From: Bacteroidales bacterium
GTDB lineage: Bacteria; Bacteroidota; Bacteroidia; Bacteroidales; Marinifilaceae
Assembly: GCA_015061245.1 (NCBI GenBank)
Contig: SUWY01000005.1
Coordinates: 42,003-106,002 of the forward strand
Direction of reading: 5' to 3'
Length of the DNA: 64,000 nucleotides
Below, piece by piece: positions 7,585 to 18,727 of this stretch. A program made the position numbers and the translations under genes. The notes below the pieces were generated by a model. That model did no database searches and was not told the origin of the DNA. It saw only the letters and a list, made by a program, of their open reading frames with translations. Positions within the stretch are counted from its first letter, which is position 1. Each line of letters starts with the position of its first letter.

Positions 7585-9411
7585 ATGAAAAACGCATTAC
7601 GAAGTGCCGTTACCATTAACGGACGAAGAATGGCCGGAGCAAGAAGCTTGTGGATTGCGAACGGAATGAAACGCGAGCAGATGGGTAAACCTATTATCGG
7701 TATTGCCAACTCATTTACTCAGTTGGTTCCGGGACATACCCACCTACATAAAATTGGACAGTACGTTAAGTCTGAAATAGAAAAACTTGGTTGCTATGCT
7801 GCCGAGTTCAATACAATTGCAATTGACGATGGAATTGCAATGGGTCACGATGGAATGTTATACTCTCTACCATCAAGAGATATAATTGCAGATAGCGTTG
7901 AATATATGGCTAATGCTCACAAAGTTGATGCATTGGTATGTATCAGCAACTGCGACAAGATTACTCCGGGTATGCTTATGGCAACCATGCGTTTGAACAT
8001 TCCAACTATTTTTGTTTCAGGAGGTCCTATGGAGGCCGGCCTGTGGAATGGCAAGGCTCAGGATTTGATTTCAACAATGGTTGCCGGAGCCGACGAGAGC
8101 ATTAGCGATGAAGAGTCTGCAAACATTGAGGCTCACGCATGCCCCGGCTGTGGTTCATGTTCAGGAATGTTTACAGCAAACTCTATGAATAGTTTGAACG
8201 AGGCCATTGGATTGGCTCTTCCTGGAAACGGCTCAATAGTAGCTACACACGCAAACCGTAAGAATCTCTTCACAAAGGCTGCAAAGCTTATTGTTGAGAT
8301 GGCATACAAATATTACGAGGAGGGCGATGAGAGCGTACTACCACGCTCAATTGCAACCAAGGCAGCATTCGAGAATGCTATGTGCCTTGACATTGCAATG
8401 GGAGGTTCTTCAAATACAGTTCTTCACCTATTGGCTGTTGCACGTGAGGCACACGTTAACTTCACAATGGCCGATATTGACCGCCTATCTAGAAAGATTC
8501 CTGTACTATGCAAGGTTTCACCTAATAGTAACTACCACATGCAAGATGTCAACCGCGCAGGTGGAATTATGGGAATCATGGGAATCCTCGCCAAAAACGG
8601 ACTTATCGATACAAGCGTATTGAGAGTAGGATATAAAAATCTTGCAGAGTGTTTGGAGCAGTGCGATATTACAGCTTCAACCCTTACCGACGAGGCTCGC
8701 AAAAACTATTTAAGTGCCCCTGCAAACCGCTTCAGCACTGAGTTAGGTTCACAAGAGACATATTATAACGAGTTCGATACCGACCGCGCAAATGGTTGTA
8801 TTCGCGACATTGAGCACGCATACTTTAAAGATGGAGGTTTGGCCGTTCTATTCGGAAACCTGGCTCCTGATGGTTGTATAGTTAAGACTGCTGGAGTTGA
8901 TGAGTCTCTATTTGTTTTCAAAGGAACTGCAAAGGTATTCGAGTCTCAGGAGCAGGCAGTTGAGGGTATCTTGGGCGACAAGGTAAAAGCAGGCGATATT
9001 GTTGTCATTCGCTACGAGGGCCCAAAGGGTGGTCCCGGAATGCAGGAGATGCTCTACCCTACCTCATATCTTAAATCTAAACACTTGGGTAAAGAGTGTG
9101 CATTGATTACCGACGGACGTTTCTCTGGTGGAACCTCAGGTTTGTCAATCGGACACGTATCACCCGAGGCTGCATCGGGCGGAGCTATTGCATACGTAAA
9201 GGATGGCGATAGCATCACTATCGATATTCCTGCAAGAGCAATTACCCTTGATATCTCGGACGAGGAGATGAATATAAGAAAGAGTGAATTAAAAGAATTT
9301 AAACCGGTGAATCGCGATAGAGTAATACCTCGCTCGCTTCAAGCTTATGCACTGCTTGTAAGCTCTGCAGATAAGGGAGCAGTGAGAGTTCTACCGGGAG
9401 AAACATATTAA
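7585..9411 (+). CDS. ilvD: Dihydroxy-acid dehydratase
   Basis: Dehydrates 2,3-dihydroxy-isovalerate and -methylvalerate to the keto acids that precede valine and isoleucine. It has 608 residues from the ATG at 7585 ([20 protein letters not shown]), typical of IlvD. An in-frame ATG at 7516 lies before the attenuator terminator and is not the start. The iron-sulfur cysteines are visible: C123 in [10 protein letters not shown] and the cluster CPGCGSC at 186-192. The C-terminal [17 protein letters not shown] segment is conserved. It is the first gene of a ten-gene operon; ilvB begins 19 bases after its stop. Confidence 0.97.
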   Translation: MKNALRSAVTINGRRMAGARSLWIANGMKREQMGKPIIGIANSFTQLVPGHTHLHKIGQYVKSEIEKLGCYAAEFNTIAIDDGIAMGHDGMLYSLPSRDIIADSVEYMANAHKVDALVCISNCDKITPGMLMATMRLNIPTIFVSGGPMEAGLWNGKAQDLISTMVAGADESISDEESANIEAHACPGCGSCSGMFTANSMNSLNEAIGLALPGNGSIVATHANRKNLFTKAAKLIVEMAYKYYEEGDESVLPRSIATKAAFENAMCLDIAMGGSSNTVLHLLAVAREAHVNFTMADIDRLSRKIPVLCKVSPNSNYHMQDVNRAGGIMGIMGILAKNGLIDTSVLRVGYKNLAECLEQCDITASTLTDEARKNYLSAPANRFSTELGSQETYYNEFDTDRANGCIRDIEHAYFKDGGLAVLFGNLAPDGCIVKTAGVDESLFVFKGTAKVFESQEQAVEGILGDKVKAGDIVVIRYEGPKGGPGMQEMLYPTSYLKSKHLGKECALITDGRFSGGTSGLSIGHVSPEAASGGAIAYVKDGDSITIDIPARAITLDISDEEMNIRKSELKEFKPVNRDRVIPRSLQAYALLVSSADKGAVRVLPGETY

Positions 9412-9430
9412 ACACATTTACTAACTAACT

Positions 9431-11137
9431 ATGACCAAAGAAGATAATATGATGACCGGAGCACAAGCTCTTATGGAGTGCATGCTTGCCGAAGGTGTTG
9501 ATACCATCTTCGGTTATCCCGGTGGCTCTATCCTTCCGGTTTACAACGCAATGTACGACTACCGTGACCGCATCAAACATGTATTGGTGCGTCATGAGCA
9601 GGCGGCAGTCCACGCTGCACAGGGATATGCCCGAGCAAGTGGAAAGGTTGGAGTTGTTGTAGTTACATCGGGTCCAGGTGCAACAAACACCGTTAGCGGA
9701 TTGGCCGATGCAATGATGGACTCAACTCCATTGGTACTTATCTCAGGACAGGTGGGATCGGGTTCCTTGGGAACCGACGCCTTCCAGGAGGTAAACTTCG
9801 TTGGAATTACACAGGCCGTTACAAAGTGGAATATCCAGATTAAACGTCCTGAAGATCTACCTGCAGCATTTGCCAAGGCATTCTATGTAGCAAGAAGCGG
9901 ACGTCCGGGCCCTGTAGTTATCGATTTCTCAAAAGATGCACAGACAAACTCGGCCCCATTCAGTTACGAGAAAAATCGTGAGCACAGCATTCTAAGCTAC
10001 TGTCCATATCCAAATATTGACATGGCTAAGATTGACGAGGCTGCAGCATTAATAAACTTGGCAAAACGTCCAATCGCTATGATTGGTCAGGGAGTTACAT
10101 TGGCTGGAGCGGAGAAGGAGTTACTTACCTTCCTTGAGAGAAGCGGAATGCCGGTTGCATCAACTCTGCTTGGACTTTCTGCAGTACCAAGCGACCACCC
10201 ACAATATGTTGGAATGTTGGGAATGCACGGTAACTATGGACCAAACGTTAAGAATAAGGATTACGATCTTATAGTTGCAATTGGAATGCGTTTCGATGAC
10301 CGTGTTATCAGTAACGCAAACACTTTTGCATGTAACGCACAGGTTATCCACCTAGACATTGATAACGCCGAGATTAGCAAATTGGTATATGCCGATGTTC
10401 CTGTTCTTGGCGACGCAAAGGAGACCTTGCCTAAAATTACAAGACGCCTGCAACAGCGCGACCACTCAGAGTGGATTAAAGAGTTCCACGCTTGTGACAG
10501 AATAGAGATGGAGACCGTAATCTATCCAAGTATCAAGCCAAGAACCAAATATTTGCGAATGGCAGAGGTTGCAAGTGCCGTTTCAGAGGCATACAACCAC
10601 CAGGCTATCCTTGTTACCGACGTAGGTCAGCACCAAATGGCAGCTGTTCGCTACTTTAAATACACTACACCTCGAAGTGTAATTACTTCTGGAGGTATGG
10701 GAACAATGGGATTCGGAGTTCCTGCAGCAATCGGAGCAAAGATTGCAATGCCTGAAAAAGATGTTATCCTTTTTGTAGGCGATGGCGGAATTCAGATGAA
10801 CTTGCAAGAGATGTGTACCGCGATGCAAGAGAATGCCCATGTAAGAATTGTACTTCTTAGCAACAACTACTTAGGTATGGTTCGTCAGTGGCAGGAGTTG
10901 TTCTATGACCGACGCTACTCTGCAACACCTATTTCAAACCCTGATTATGAGCATATTGCAGCTGCATACAACTTCGGTTTCCGCAGAGTTGAGAGACACG
11001 AAGATTTGCAAGATGCTATTCAGGAGATGAAAGAGTATAATGGCCCATTCTTACTTCAGGCATGTTGCGAACAAGAGGAGAATATATTCCCAATGGTTCC
11101 TGCGGGAGCATCAGTAACTGACGTTCGATTAGAATAG
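9431..11137 (+). CDS. ilvB: Acetolactate synthase, large (catalytic) subunit
   Basis: Condenses pyruvate with pyruvate or 2-ketobutyrate, using thiamine diphosphate; first common step to valine, leucine and isoleucine. It has 568 residues. The cofactor-activating glutamate is E56 (RHEQAAVHAAQGYARASGK), and the thiamine-diphosphate motif runs from GDG at 450-452 to NN at 478-479. The central FAD-type domain and the C-terminal domain are complete. In-frame ATGs at codons 7 and 8 are alternative starts. Its TAG stop overlaps a GTG and is 8 bases before the ATG of ilvN, so the subunits are probably translationally coupled. Confidence 0.95.
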   Translation: MTKEDNMMTGAQALMECMLAEGVDTIFGYPGGSILPVYNAMYDYRDRIKHVLVRHEQAAVHAAQGYARASGKVGVVVVTSGPGATNTVSGLADAMMDSTPLVLISGQVGSGSLGTDAFQEVNFVGITQAVTKWNIQIKRPEDLPAAFAKAFYVARSGRPGPVVIDFSKDAQTNSAPFSYEKNREHSILSYCPYPNIDMAKIDEAAALINLAKRPIAMIGQGVTLAGAEKELLTFLERSGMPVASTLLGLSAVPSDHPQYVGMLGMHGNYGPNVKNKDYDLIVAIGMRFDDRVISNANTFACNAQVIHLDIDNAEISKLVYADVPVLGDAKETLPKITRRLQQRDHSEWIKEFHACDRIEMETVIYPSIKPRTKYLRMAEVASAVSEAYNHQAILVTDVGQHQMAAVRYFKYTTPRSVITSGGMGTMGFGVPAAIGAKIAMPEKDVILFVGDGGIQMNLQEMCTAMQENAHVRIVLLSNNYLGMVRQWQELFYDRRYSATPISNPDYEHIAAAYNFGFRRVERHEDLQDAIQEMKEYNGPFLLQACCEQEENIFPMVPAGASVTDVRLE

Positions 11138-11145
11138 TGAAACTT

Positions 11146-11694
11146 ATGAAGAAGAGAGATTATATATTGACCGTATTTTCAGAGAACCGTGTAGGTCTTT
11201 TGAATCAGATATGTACAGTCCTAATCTGTAAAAACGTGAATATCGAGACCCTTACAACTTCGGAGTCGGCTTTGGCAGGTGTTCATAAGTTCACAATCTA
11301 CGTTCAAAGTACCCCCGAAGAGATCGATTTGATTGCAAAACAGATTGAGAAGAAGGTAGATATCATGAAGGTGTTTGTATATACCCCTGACGAGGTGGTA
11401 ATGCAGGAGATTGCACTATTCAAGGTATCAAAAGGTAAGAGTATTGAGCGAATCATTCGCGAACACTCAGTACGTATCTTGGAGGTGGGCGATGACTACA
11501 TGGTACTTGAAAGAACCGGTCACACCGAGGATACTCAGGCATTGTTAAAGCTTCTACAACCATACGGAGTACAACAATTCGTTCGTTCTGGTTTGGTTGC
11601 AGTAATCAAGGCTGAGAATGAGGGAGTATCAAGCTACTTGGAGGAGAGATTAAGACAAAAGCTGGCAGAGGAGAGCGCTGAAGCCGGCAAATAA
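11146..11694 (+). CDS. ilvN: Acetolactate synthase, small (regulatory) subunit
   Basis: Regulatory partner of IlvB that confers valine feedback inhibition in known enzymes. It has 182 residues from the ATG at 11146 (MKKRDYILTVFSENRVGLLN). A GTG at 11137 overlapping the ilvB stop could add three residues. An N-terminal ACT domain (about 5-75, with VGLLNQICTV and NIETLTTSESAL) is followed by a second ACT-like C-terminal domain (about 85-160), as in full-length IlvN/IlvH. The final 15 residues are Glu/Ala-rich. ilvC follows after 35 bases. Confidence 0.93.
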   Translation: MKKRDYILTVFSENRVGLLNQICTVLICKNVNIETLTTSESALAGVHKFTIYVQSTPEEIDLIAKQIEKKVDIMKVFVYTPDEVVMQEIALFKVSKGKSIERIIREHSVRILEVGDDYMVLERTGHTEDTQALLKLLQPYGVQQFVRSGLVAVIKAENEGVSSYLEERLRQKLAEESAEAGK

Positions 11695-11729
11695 TATAGT
11701 ATTAAACAAACAATTAAAAACATAACATT

Positions 11730-12776
11730 ATGGCAATTATCAATTTTGGAGGGGTTGACGAGAATGTAGTAACTCGTGAAGAATTCCCATTGACCAAAGC
11801 ATTAGAGACTTTAAAGAACGAGACCATCGCTGTTATCGGATATGGTGTACAGGGCCCTGGACAATCTTTGAACTTGAAGGACAATGGTTTCAACGTAATT
11901 GTTGGACAGCGTAAGAATAGCAAGACTTGGGACAAGGCTGTAGCAGACGGTTGGGTACCAGGAGAGACTCTTTTCGAGATCGAGGAGGCATGTGAAAGAG
12001 CAACTATCATTCAATATCTTTTGTCAGATGCAGCTCAGATTGCATTGTGGCCAACAGTAAAGAAACACCTTACTCCTGGTAAGACTCTTTACTTCTCTCA
12101 CGGATTTGGAATTACTTACAAGGAGCGCACAGGAATTATTCCTCCAGCAGATATCGATGTAATTTTGATCGCACCTAAAGGTTCTGGTACATCTTTGCGT
12201 AGAATGTTCCTTCAGGGACGTGGTTTGAACTCAAGCTACGCTATCTTCCAGGATGCAACAGGAAAGGCATGGGAGAAGGTTATCGCATTGGGAATCGGAG
12301 TTGGTTCCGGTTACCTATTCGAGACAACATTCAAGAAAGAGACATACTCTGACCTTACAGGTGAGCGCGGAACTTTGATGGGAGCTATTCAGGGATTGTT
12401 GCTTGCTCAGTACGAGACTCTTCGTGAGAACGGTCACGAGCCATCGGAGGCATTCAACGAGACCGTTGAGGAGTTGACTCAGTCACTTATGCCATTGTTC
12501 GCTGAGAACGGAATGGACTGGATGTACGCAAACTGCTCTACAACTGCACAGCGCGGAGCATTGGATTGGATGGGACCTTTCCACGATGCAACAAAGCCTG
12601 TATTCCAGAAGTTGTATAGCGAGGTAGCATGCGGAAACGAGGCTCAACGCTCTATCGATACAAACAGCCAGCCTGATTATCGTGAGAAGTTGGATGCAGA
12701 GTTGAAGGAGCTACGCGAGAGCGAGATGTGGAGAGCAGGAGCAACTGTTCGTCAACTTCGCCCAGAGAACAACTAA
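11730..12776 (+). CDS. ilvC: Ketol-acid reductoisomerase (short form)
   Basis: Rearranges and reduces acetolactate or acetohydroxybutyrate with NAD(P)H. It has 348 residues, the short length usual in Bacteroidota; the E. coli enzyme has 491. The Rossmann motif GYGVQG is at 37-42. The metal-binding segment with ETFKKE-like residues (FETTFKKETYSDLTGERGTL) and the second acidic cluster (EAFNETVEELTQSL) are present. The C-terminus (REKLDAELKELRESEMW.AGATVRQLRPE) is the Bacteroidota type. It ends 24 bases before an 11-bp hairpin that separates it from leuA. Confidence 0.96.
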   Translation: MAIINFGGVDENVVTREEFPLTKALETLKNETIAVIGYGVQGPGQSLNLKDNGFNVIVGQRKNSKTWDKAVADGWVPGETLFEIEEACERATIIQYLLSDAAQIALWPTVKKHLTPGKTLYFSHGFGITYKERTGIIPPADIDVILIAPKGSGTSLRRMFLQGRGLNSSYAIFQDATGKAWEKVIALGIGVGSGYLFETTFKKETYSDLTGERGTLMGAIQGLLLAQYETLRENGHEPSEAFNETVEELTQSLMPLFAENGMDWMYANCSTTAQRGALDWMGPFHDATKPVFQKLYSEVACGNEAQRSIDTNSQPDYREKLDAELKELRESEMWRAGATVRQLRPENN

Positions 12777-12800
12777 TCGCTAACTGATAATAATATGATT

Positions 12801-12827
12801 ATTGGGGCGATTTTCCATCGCCCCAAT
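12801..12827 (+). other. Intercistronic hairpin between ilvC and leuA
   Basis: ATTGGGGCGA (12801-12810) pairs perfectly with TCGCCCCAAT (12818-12827), with one more T-A pair inside and a 5-base loop. No T-tract follows, so it is not a standard terminator. It lies in the 78-base gap of an otherwise tightly packed operon and may be a stability or processing site. Confidence 0.7.
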
Positions 12828-12854
12828 CGTCGCATAATAAAGAGGACAAATAAA

Positions 12855-14348
12855 ATGGACAAAATATATATATTCGACACCACCCTTCGCGATGCGGAGC
12901 AGGTTCCGGGATGCCAGCTGAATACTATTGAGAAAATCGAGGTAGCAAGACAGTTGGAGCGCTTGGGAGTCGATATTATTGAGGCAGGATTTCCGGCATC
13001 AAGCCCTGGAGATTTCAACTCTGTTGTTGAGATATCTAAGGCTATAAGCAAGCCTACTATCTGCGCCTTGACTCGTGCCGTACAGAAAGATATTGACGTC
13101 GCTGCCGAGGCATTAAAATTTGCCCAAAGAGGTCGTATCCATACCGGAATCGGAACCTCGCCATACCATATCTTTGAAAAATTGAACTCAACCCCCGAGG
13201 AGATTATTGAGCGTGCTGTTGCAGCAGTTAAGTATGCAAAGCGTTACGTTGAGGATGTAGAGTTCTATGCCGAAGATGCAGGACGTACCGATGAGGAGTA
13301 TTTGGCAAGAGTTGTTGAGGCAGTTATCAACGCAGGAGCAACAGTTGTCAACATTCCTGATACAACCGGATACTGTTTGCCAAGTGAGTTTGGAGCTAAA
13401 ATTGCATACTTGACAAACAATGTTCCAAATATTGACAAAGCGATTATCTCTACCCACTGCCACAACGACTTGGGAATGGCAACTGCAAATACAATTGCTG
13501 GTATCATGAATGGAGCCCGCCAGGTTGAGGTAACAATTAACGGTTTGGGCGAGAGAGCCGGTAACACCTCTCTCGAGGAGGTAGTTATGACAGTTGCATG
13601 CCACAAGAACCTTGATTACCAATTGGACATCAACACTCGCGAAATTCTGAAGACAAGTAAATTGGTTTCAGGACTTATGCGTATGCCGGTTCAAGCTAAC
13701 AAAGCTATTGTTGGAAGAAATGCCTTTGCACACTCATCAGGAATTCATCAGGATGGAGTATTAAAGAGTCGTGAAACATACGAGATTATCGACCCTGCCG
13801 ATGTTGGTGTTGATGAGTCAAGTATCATTCTTACTGCAAGAAGCGGACGAGCAGCATTGAAACACCACTTGAAAGAGTTGGGTTACAATACTACCGACGA
13901 TGAGTTGACAAAGATTTATCAGCGTTTCCTTGAGGTTGCAGACAAGAAAAAGGATATTACCACAGCAGACTTGGAGTTGTTGGTAGATAGCGAGGCAGCT
14001 CGTCACCGTAGCACAATCAAGTTGGTAGACCTTCAGGTTGTCTGCGGAACAACATCAATGCCTACTGCAACCGTAAAACTTGACATTGGAGGAGACGAAT
14101 TTGTCGAAAGCGCAGTTGGTAACGGACCTGTCGATGCTGCAATCAATGCCATCAAGTCAATTACCAAACGTCGAGTACGCGTTGAGGAGTTCCTTATCCA
14201 AGCCATGACAAATGGTAGTGATGACCTTGGAAAGGTACATGTGCAAATTTCACATAAGGGTAAAATGTTCCACGGATTCGGTGCAAGCACAGATATTGTT
14301 ACCGCCTCCGTAGAATCATTCTTAGATGCACTTTCGAAAATCAGCTAA
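12855..14348 (+). CDS. leuA: 2-Isopropylmalate synthase
   Basis: First committed step to leucine: condenses acetyl-CoA with 2-ketoisovalerate. It has 497 residues from the ATG at 12855 ([20 protein letters not shown]); an upstream in-frame ATG at 12795 runs through the intercistronic hairpin and is rejected. The TIM-barrel motif DTTLRD is at 8-13 and the metal-binding HCHND at 201-205. The signature [16 protein letters not shown] follows. Residues from about 365 form the LeuA dimer domain that binds leucine for feedback inhibition, so it is the full regulated form. leuC starts one base after its stop. Confidence 0.95.
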   Translation: MDKIYIFDTTLRDAEQVPGCQLNTIEKIEVARQLERLGVDIIEAGFPASSPGDFNSVVEISKAISKPTICALTRAVQKDIDVAAEALKFAQRGRIHTGIGTSPYHIFEKLNSTPEEIIERAVAAVKYAKRYVEDVEFYAEDAGRTDEEYLARVVEAVINAGATVVNIPDTTGYCLPSEFGAKIAYLTNNVPNIDKAIISTHCHNDLGMATANTIAGIMNGARQVEVTINGLGERAGNTSLEEVVMTVACHKNLDYQLDINTREILKTSKLVSGLMRMPVQANKAIVGRNAFAHSSGIHQDGVLKSRETYEIIDPADVGVDESSIILTARSGRAALKHHLKELGYNTTDDELTKIYQRFLEVADKKKDITTADLELLVDSEAARHRSTIKLVDLQVVCGTTSMPTATVKLDIGGDEFVESAVGNGPVDAAINAIKSITKRRVRVEEFLIQAMTNGSDDLGKVHVQISHKGKMFHGFGASTDIVTASVESFLDALSKIS

Positions 14349-14349
14349 A

Positions 14350-15741
14350 ATGAATACTCTATTTGATAAAATATGGGATGCACACACCGTCGACACTATT
14401 GCCGGCGGTTCGTGTGTTTTATATATTGACCGTCAATATATTCATGAAGTGACCAGTCCTCAGGCATTTGAGGGGTTGCGTCAACGTGGAATTCCGGTGT
14501 TCAGACCAGCCCAGGTAACAGCAACTCCCGATCACAATATTCCTACTGTAAATCAGCATCTTCCTGCCAGTGATCCAAACTCAAGAATGCAACTTGAGAC
14601 ATTGGAAAAGAACTGCGAGGAGCATGGAATCAATATCTACAAAGTAGGTACTCCTAAGAATGGAATTGTTCACGTTGTAGGTCCTGAAACAGGAACCACA
14701 AAGCCCGGAATGACCATTGTTTGTGGAGATAGCCACACCTCTACTCATGGAGCTATGGGATGTATTGCATTTGGTATTGGAACCTCAGAGGTTGAGATGG
14801 TACTTGCATCACAATGCGTACTACAAACCAAACCAAAGAGTATGCGCATTAACATTGAGGGAGAGTTGAATCCTAATGTATGCTCAAAGGATATTATCCT
14901 ATACATTATTTCAAAACTAGGCACAGATGGTGGCACAGGCCACTTCATTGAGTTTGCCGGAAGTACAATCCGCTCATTGTCAATGGAGGCTCGTATGACA
15001 ATCTGTAACATGAGCATCGAGATGGGAGCCCGCGGAGGAATGATTGCACCGGATCAGACAACCTTCGATTACCTTAAGGGACGCGAGAACGCACCTAAGG
15101 GCGAAGAGTGGGAGAAGGCTGTTGCTGAGTGGAGCAAACTGAAGAGCGACGATGATGCCATCTTCGATAAAGAGGTTACATTCAATGCCAAAGATATCTG
15201 GCCAATGATTACATACGGAACCAACCCGGGAATGGGAGTTGCAGTAACAGGCTCTATTCCTGAATTGAAGGAGATTCCGGCAGTTTCTGAGACCTCGTTC
15301 ATCAAATCATTGGATTATATGGGATTCCACCCCGGTGATAAGATGGAGGGCAAAAAGGTTGACTATGTTTTTGTTGGTAGCTGTACTAACGGACGTATCG
15401 AGGACCTTCGTGCATTTGCAAATGCAGTAAAGGGTAAACACAAAGCCGACAACATAACTGCATGGATTGTACCTGGAAGCCGTCAGGTTGAGAAACAGGC
15501 AATCGAGGAGGGTATCAAAGCAACCCTTGAGGAGGCAGGTTTTGAGTTGAGACAACCCGGTTGCTCAGCATGTTTGGCAATGAACGATGATAAAATTCCT
15601 GCCGGCAAATATTGTGTAGCAACCTCAAACAGAAACTTCGAGGGACGTCAGGGTCCTGGAGCACGCACACTTTTGGCAGGACCATTGGTGGCAGCAGCTG
15701 CCGCAGTTAATGGCTATATTACCGATCCATCAAAATTGTAA
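14350..15741 (+). CDS. leuC: 3-Isopropylmalate dehydratase, large subunit
   Basis: With LeuD it isomerises 2- to 3-isopropylmalate through a [4Fe-4S] aconitase-type site. It has 463 residues from the ATG at 14350 ([14 protein letters not shown]). The cluster ligands are C345 (FVGSCTNGR) and C405 and C408 (QPGCSAC). The substrate-site segment [10 protein letters not shown] is present at about 126-135. The start is one base after the leuA stop, consistent with coupled translation. leuD follows after nine bases. Confidence 0.96.
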   Translation: MNTLFDKIWDAHTVDTIAGGSCVLYIDRQYIHEVTSPQAFEGLRQRGIPVFRPAQVTATPDHNIPTVNQHLPASDPNSRMQLETLEKNCEEHGINIYKVGTPKNGIVHVVGPETGTTKPGMTIVCGDSHTSTHGAMGCIAFGIGTSEVEMVLASQCVLQTKPKSMRINIEGELNPNVCSKDIILYIISKLGTDGGTGHFIEFAGSTIRSLSMEARMTICNMSIEMGARGGMIAPDQTTFDYLKGRENAPKGEEWEKAVAEWSKLKSDDDAIFDKEVTFNAKDIWPMITYGTNPGMGVAVTGSIPELKEIPAVSETSFIKSLDYMGFHPGDKMEGKKVDYVFVGSCTNGRIEDLRAFANAVKGKHKADNITAWIVPGSRQVEKQAIEEGIKATLEEAGFELRQPGCSACLAMNDDKIPAGKYCVATSNRNFEGRQGPGARTLLAGPLVAAAAAVNGYITDPSKL

Positions 15742-15750
15742 TTAGAAGCT

Positions 15751-16341
15751 ATGGTTGATAAGTTTATTACATTAGATAGTTCGATGGTTCCATTGAATAT
15801 TGAGAACATCGATACCGACCAGATCATTCCGGCTCGCTTTTTGAAAGCAACCACCCGTAAAGGATTTGGAGACAATGTATTCTACGATTGGCGATATAAC
15901 AACGATGGCACTCCAAAAGCCGACTTTGCAATGAACAACCCTAAATATAGTGGTAATGTATTGGTGGTTGGTAACAACTTTGGTTGTGGTTCAAGTCGTG
16001 AGCATGCCGCATGGGCTATTTATGGAGCAGGATTTAAAGCAGTTGTATCAAGCTTCTTTGCTGATATCTTCCGCAATAATGCTCTTAACAATGGTCTATT
16101 GCCTGTTCAAGTATCGCCACAATTTTTGGCTGAAATCTTCAAAGCAATCGAGACTGACCCTCAGACCAAAATACATATCGATTTAGAGGCACAACAAATT
16201 TCACTTCCTGTTGCAAATATCACAGAGAATTTCGAAATTAGTGCCTACAAAAAAGAGTGCCTTTTGAAGGGGTACGACGACATTGACTATGTATTGAGTT
16301 TGAAGGATAAGATTGAGGAGTACGAAACACGCAATAAATAG
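15751..16341 (+). CDS. leuD: 3-Isopropylmalate dehydratase, small subunit
   Basis: Swivelling small subunit that completes the LeuC active site. It has 196 residues, typical for LeuD. The signature GCGSSREHA is at 78-86 ([16 protein letters not shown]), and the N-terminal [12 protein letters not shown] segment is intact. Six bases separate it from leuB. Confidence 0.95.
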   Translation: MVDKFITLDSSMVPLNIENIDTDQIIPARFLKATTRKGFGDNVFYDWRYNNDGTPKADFAMNNPKYSGNVLVVGNNFGCGSSREHAAWAIYGAGFKAVVSSFFADIFRNNALNNGLLPVQVSPQFLAEIFKAIETDPQTKIHIDLEAQQISLPVANITENFEISAYKKECLLKGYDDIDYVLSLKDKIEEYETRNK

Positions 16342-16347
16342 GACATC

Positions 16348-17415
16348 ATGATTTTTAATATTGCTAAATTACCGGGCGATGGTATTGGTCCAGAGATAGT
16401 TGAGCAGGCTGTAAAGGCTATCGACGCAGTTTGTGAAAAGTTTGGGCACAAGGTAAATTATACCTCTGCATTAGTAGGAGCTTGCGCCATTGATGCAACA
16501 GGAGAGCCATATCCTGCAGAGACACACAAAGTGTGTATGGAGAGCGATGCTGTGCTTTTTGGTGCAATTGGAGACCCTCGTTTCGATAACAATCCCAATG
16601 CCAAGGTACGTCCAGAGCAGGGATTGCTAAAGATGAGAAAAGAGTTAGGACTTTACGCCAACATCCGCCCGGTTACAACTTTTGCCGAATTGGCACACAA
16701 ATCTCCACTACGTATTGATTTAGTCGAGGGCGCAGATTTGGTATGTATTCGCGAATTGACAGGAGGATTGTACTTTGGTCGTCCACAAGGACGTTCAGAG
16801 GATGGCAATACCGCCTATGACACATGTGTATACAATCGCGAAGAGATTACCCGAATCTGTAAATTGGGCTTCGAATACGCAATGGCGCGCAGAAAACAAC
16901 TTACCGTTGTTGATAAGGCCAATGTACTTGCGACATCAAGACTATGGCGCGAAGTGGCCAAAGAGATGGAGAAAGATTACCCTGAGGTAAAAGTTGAATA
17001 TATGTTCGTAGACAATGCTGCCATGAAATTGGTAACACAACCGAAATATTTCGATGTAATGGTTACCGAAAACATGTTTGGCGACATTCTAACCGACGAA
17101 GCAAGCGTTATTACCGGCTCATTGGGACTATTGCCATCGGCTTCAATAGGAGTGCACACCTCTCTATTTGAACCAATTCACGGCTCATACCCACAAGCAG
17201 CAGGTAAAAACATTGCCAACCCTATTGCAACAATTCTATCTGCAGCAATGATGTTTGAATATGCATTCAAGCTATATGACGAGGGCAAGGCTATTCGCGA
17301 AGCAGTTGCAGAGTCATTAAAGCAAGGTATTGTTACCGAAGATATTGCAGGCAATGGCAAGGCATACGGAACAGACCAAGTAGGAGACTTCATAAAACAA
17401 CAAATTTTAAAATAA
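16348..17415 (+). CDS. leuB: 3-Isopropylmalate dehydrogenase
   Basis: Oxidises 3-isopropylmalate with NAD+ to the keto precursor of leucine. It has 355 residues. The N-terminal [18 protein letters not shown], the substrate-binding [20 protein letters not shown], the metal-site DNAAMKLV and GDILTDEAS segments, and the NAD-site segment [18 protein letters not shown] are all present. It is part of the continuous ilv-leu operon; ilvA starts six bases after its stop. Confidence 0.95.
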   Translation: MIFNIAKLPGDGIGPEIVEQAVKAIDAVCEKFGHKVNYTSALVGACAIDATGEPYPAETHKVCMESDAVLFGAIGDPRFDNNPNAKVRPEQGLLKMRKELGLYANIRPVTTFAELAHKSPLRIDLVEGADLVCIRELTGGLYFGRPQGRSEDGNTAYDTCVYNREEITRICKLGFEYAMARRKQLTVVDKANVLATSRLWREVAKEMEKDYPEVKVEYMFVDNAAMKLVTQPKYFDVMVTENMFGDILTDEASVITGSLGLLPSASIGVHTSLFEPIHGSYPQAAGKNIANPIATILSAAMMFEYAFKLYDEGKAIREAVAESLKQGIVTEDIAGNGKAYGTDQVGDFIKQQILK

Positions 17416-17421
17416 AAAGTT

Positions 17422-18696
17422 ATGGATACCGAGACCGGGACAGTGAAATACTTCCCTTCACTAAAGGACATTGTATCAGCTAAACAGGTGTTGAACGAGG
17501 TTATTGCAACCACCCCATTAACACCTAACCGTAATCTATCTGAGCGTTTTAACTGCGATGTATGGCTCAAACGTGAGGACCTTCAACAGGTACGTTCATA
17601 CAAAATCAGAGGAGCCTACAACAAGATTCGCTCACTTAGCAAAGAGGAGTGCGAAAGAGGAGTTGTATGTGCAAGTGCGGGAAACCATGCACAAGGAGTT
17701 GCATACTCATGCCACAAATTGAAGATTAAAGGCAAAATCTTCATGCCTAAAACTACCCCTAAACAGAAAATCGAGTCTGTTAGAATGTGGGGTGGCGAGT
17801 ATGTAGAGATTGTATTGGTTGGTGATACATTCGATGCCGCTTCCGATGCAGCAAAACGCGCATGCACCGAGGAGAACATGGTATTTATTCCTCCATTCGA
17901 TGAGCCCAAAATCATTGAGGGTCAGGCAACTGTAGCGCTTGAAATTCTACAGCAGACCGCCGGAGCAATTGACTACGTATTTGTTCCAATAGGTGGTGGA
18001 GGATTGGCAGCAGGAGTAGGAAGCTACTTCAGCCAAATCAGTCCCGGAACAAAAGTAATTGGAGTTGAACCTGCAGGAGCTGCCTGTATGAAGGCCTCTA
18101 TTGACAATGGAGGTGTAATTAAGCTTCCTGAGATTAACAAATTTGTCGATGGCGCAGCGGTACAAAAGGCCGGCGATTACACCTACGAGATTTGTAAAGT
18201 AGTTTTGGATGATATTATTACCGTTCCTGAGGGAGAGGTATGTACCACAATCCTGAACCTTTACAACCGTGATGCAATTGTAGTTGAGCCTGCAGGAGCA
18301 TTGAGTATTGCAGCTCTTAACCACTACAAAGATAAACTCGAGGGAAAGAATGTTGTTTGTATCGTGAGCGGTAGCAACAACGACATTACCAGAATGGAGG
18401 AGATTAAAGAGCGCTCTTTGCTATTCGAGGGATTGCGCCACTACTTCATTATCAACATGCCACAACGCTCAGGCAGCATGGCAATGTTCATTAATGAGAT
18501 TCTATCTCCGAACGAGGATATTATCTTCTTCGAGTACAAGAAAAAAATCAACCGCGAGAGTGGTCCTGCAATGTTGGGAATCGAGATTCAAAAACCCGAA
18601 GATTTGGCATCGCTCATTGAGAGAATGAAGGCACACAACCTTGAATTCGAGTATCTGAACGACAAACCAACAATGTTTGAATACCTGGTATTTTAA
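17422..18696 (+). CDS. ilvA: Threonine dehydratase (threonine deaminase)
   Basis: Deaminates threonine to 2-ketobutyrate, the isoleucine-specific entry to the pathway. It has 424 residues. The PLP lysine is K61 in SYKIRGAYN, and a glycine-rich phosphate-binding loop (PIGGGGLAAGVGSYF) is present. Residues from about 335 form a single ACT-like regulatory domain, as in the roughly 420-residue Bacillus-type enzyme, so it is the biosynthetic form open to feedback control and not the shorter catabolic one. Its place behind leuB couples isoleucine-specific supply to the rest of the operon. asd follows after 31 bases. Confidence 0.94.
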   Translation: MDTETGTVKYFPSLKDIVSAKQVLNEVIATTPLTPNRNLSERFNCDVWLKREDLQQVRSYKIRGAYNKIRSLSKEECERGVVCASAGNHAQGVAYSCHKLKIKGKIFMPKTTPKQKIESVRMWGGEYVEIVLVGDTFDAASDAAKRACTEENMVFIPPFDEPKIIEGQATVALEILQQTAGAIDYVFVPIGGGGLAAGVGSYFSQISPGTKVIGVEPAGAACMKASIDNGGVIKLPEINKFVDGAAVQKAGDYTYEICKVVLDDIITVPEGEVCTTILNLYNRDAIVVEPAGALSIAALNHYKDKLEGKNVVCIVSGSNNDITRMEEIKERSLLFEGLRHYFIINMPQRSGSMAMFINEILSPNEDIIFFEYKKKINRESGPAMLGIEIQKPEDLASLIERMKAHNLEFEYLNDKPTMFEYLVF

Positions 18697-18727
18697 CCAA
18701 AACTAACTAAACAGACTATATTAACCG

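Noticed and set aside
12795..12854. In-frame extension of leuA, considered also as a second leader peptide
   Set aside because: It runs into leuA without a stop, has no leucine run, and the hairpin within it lacks a T-tract.
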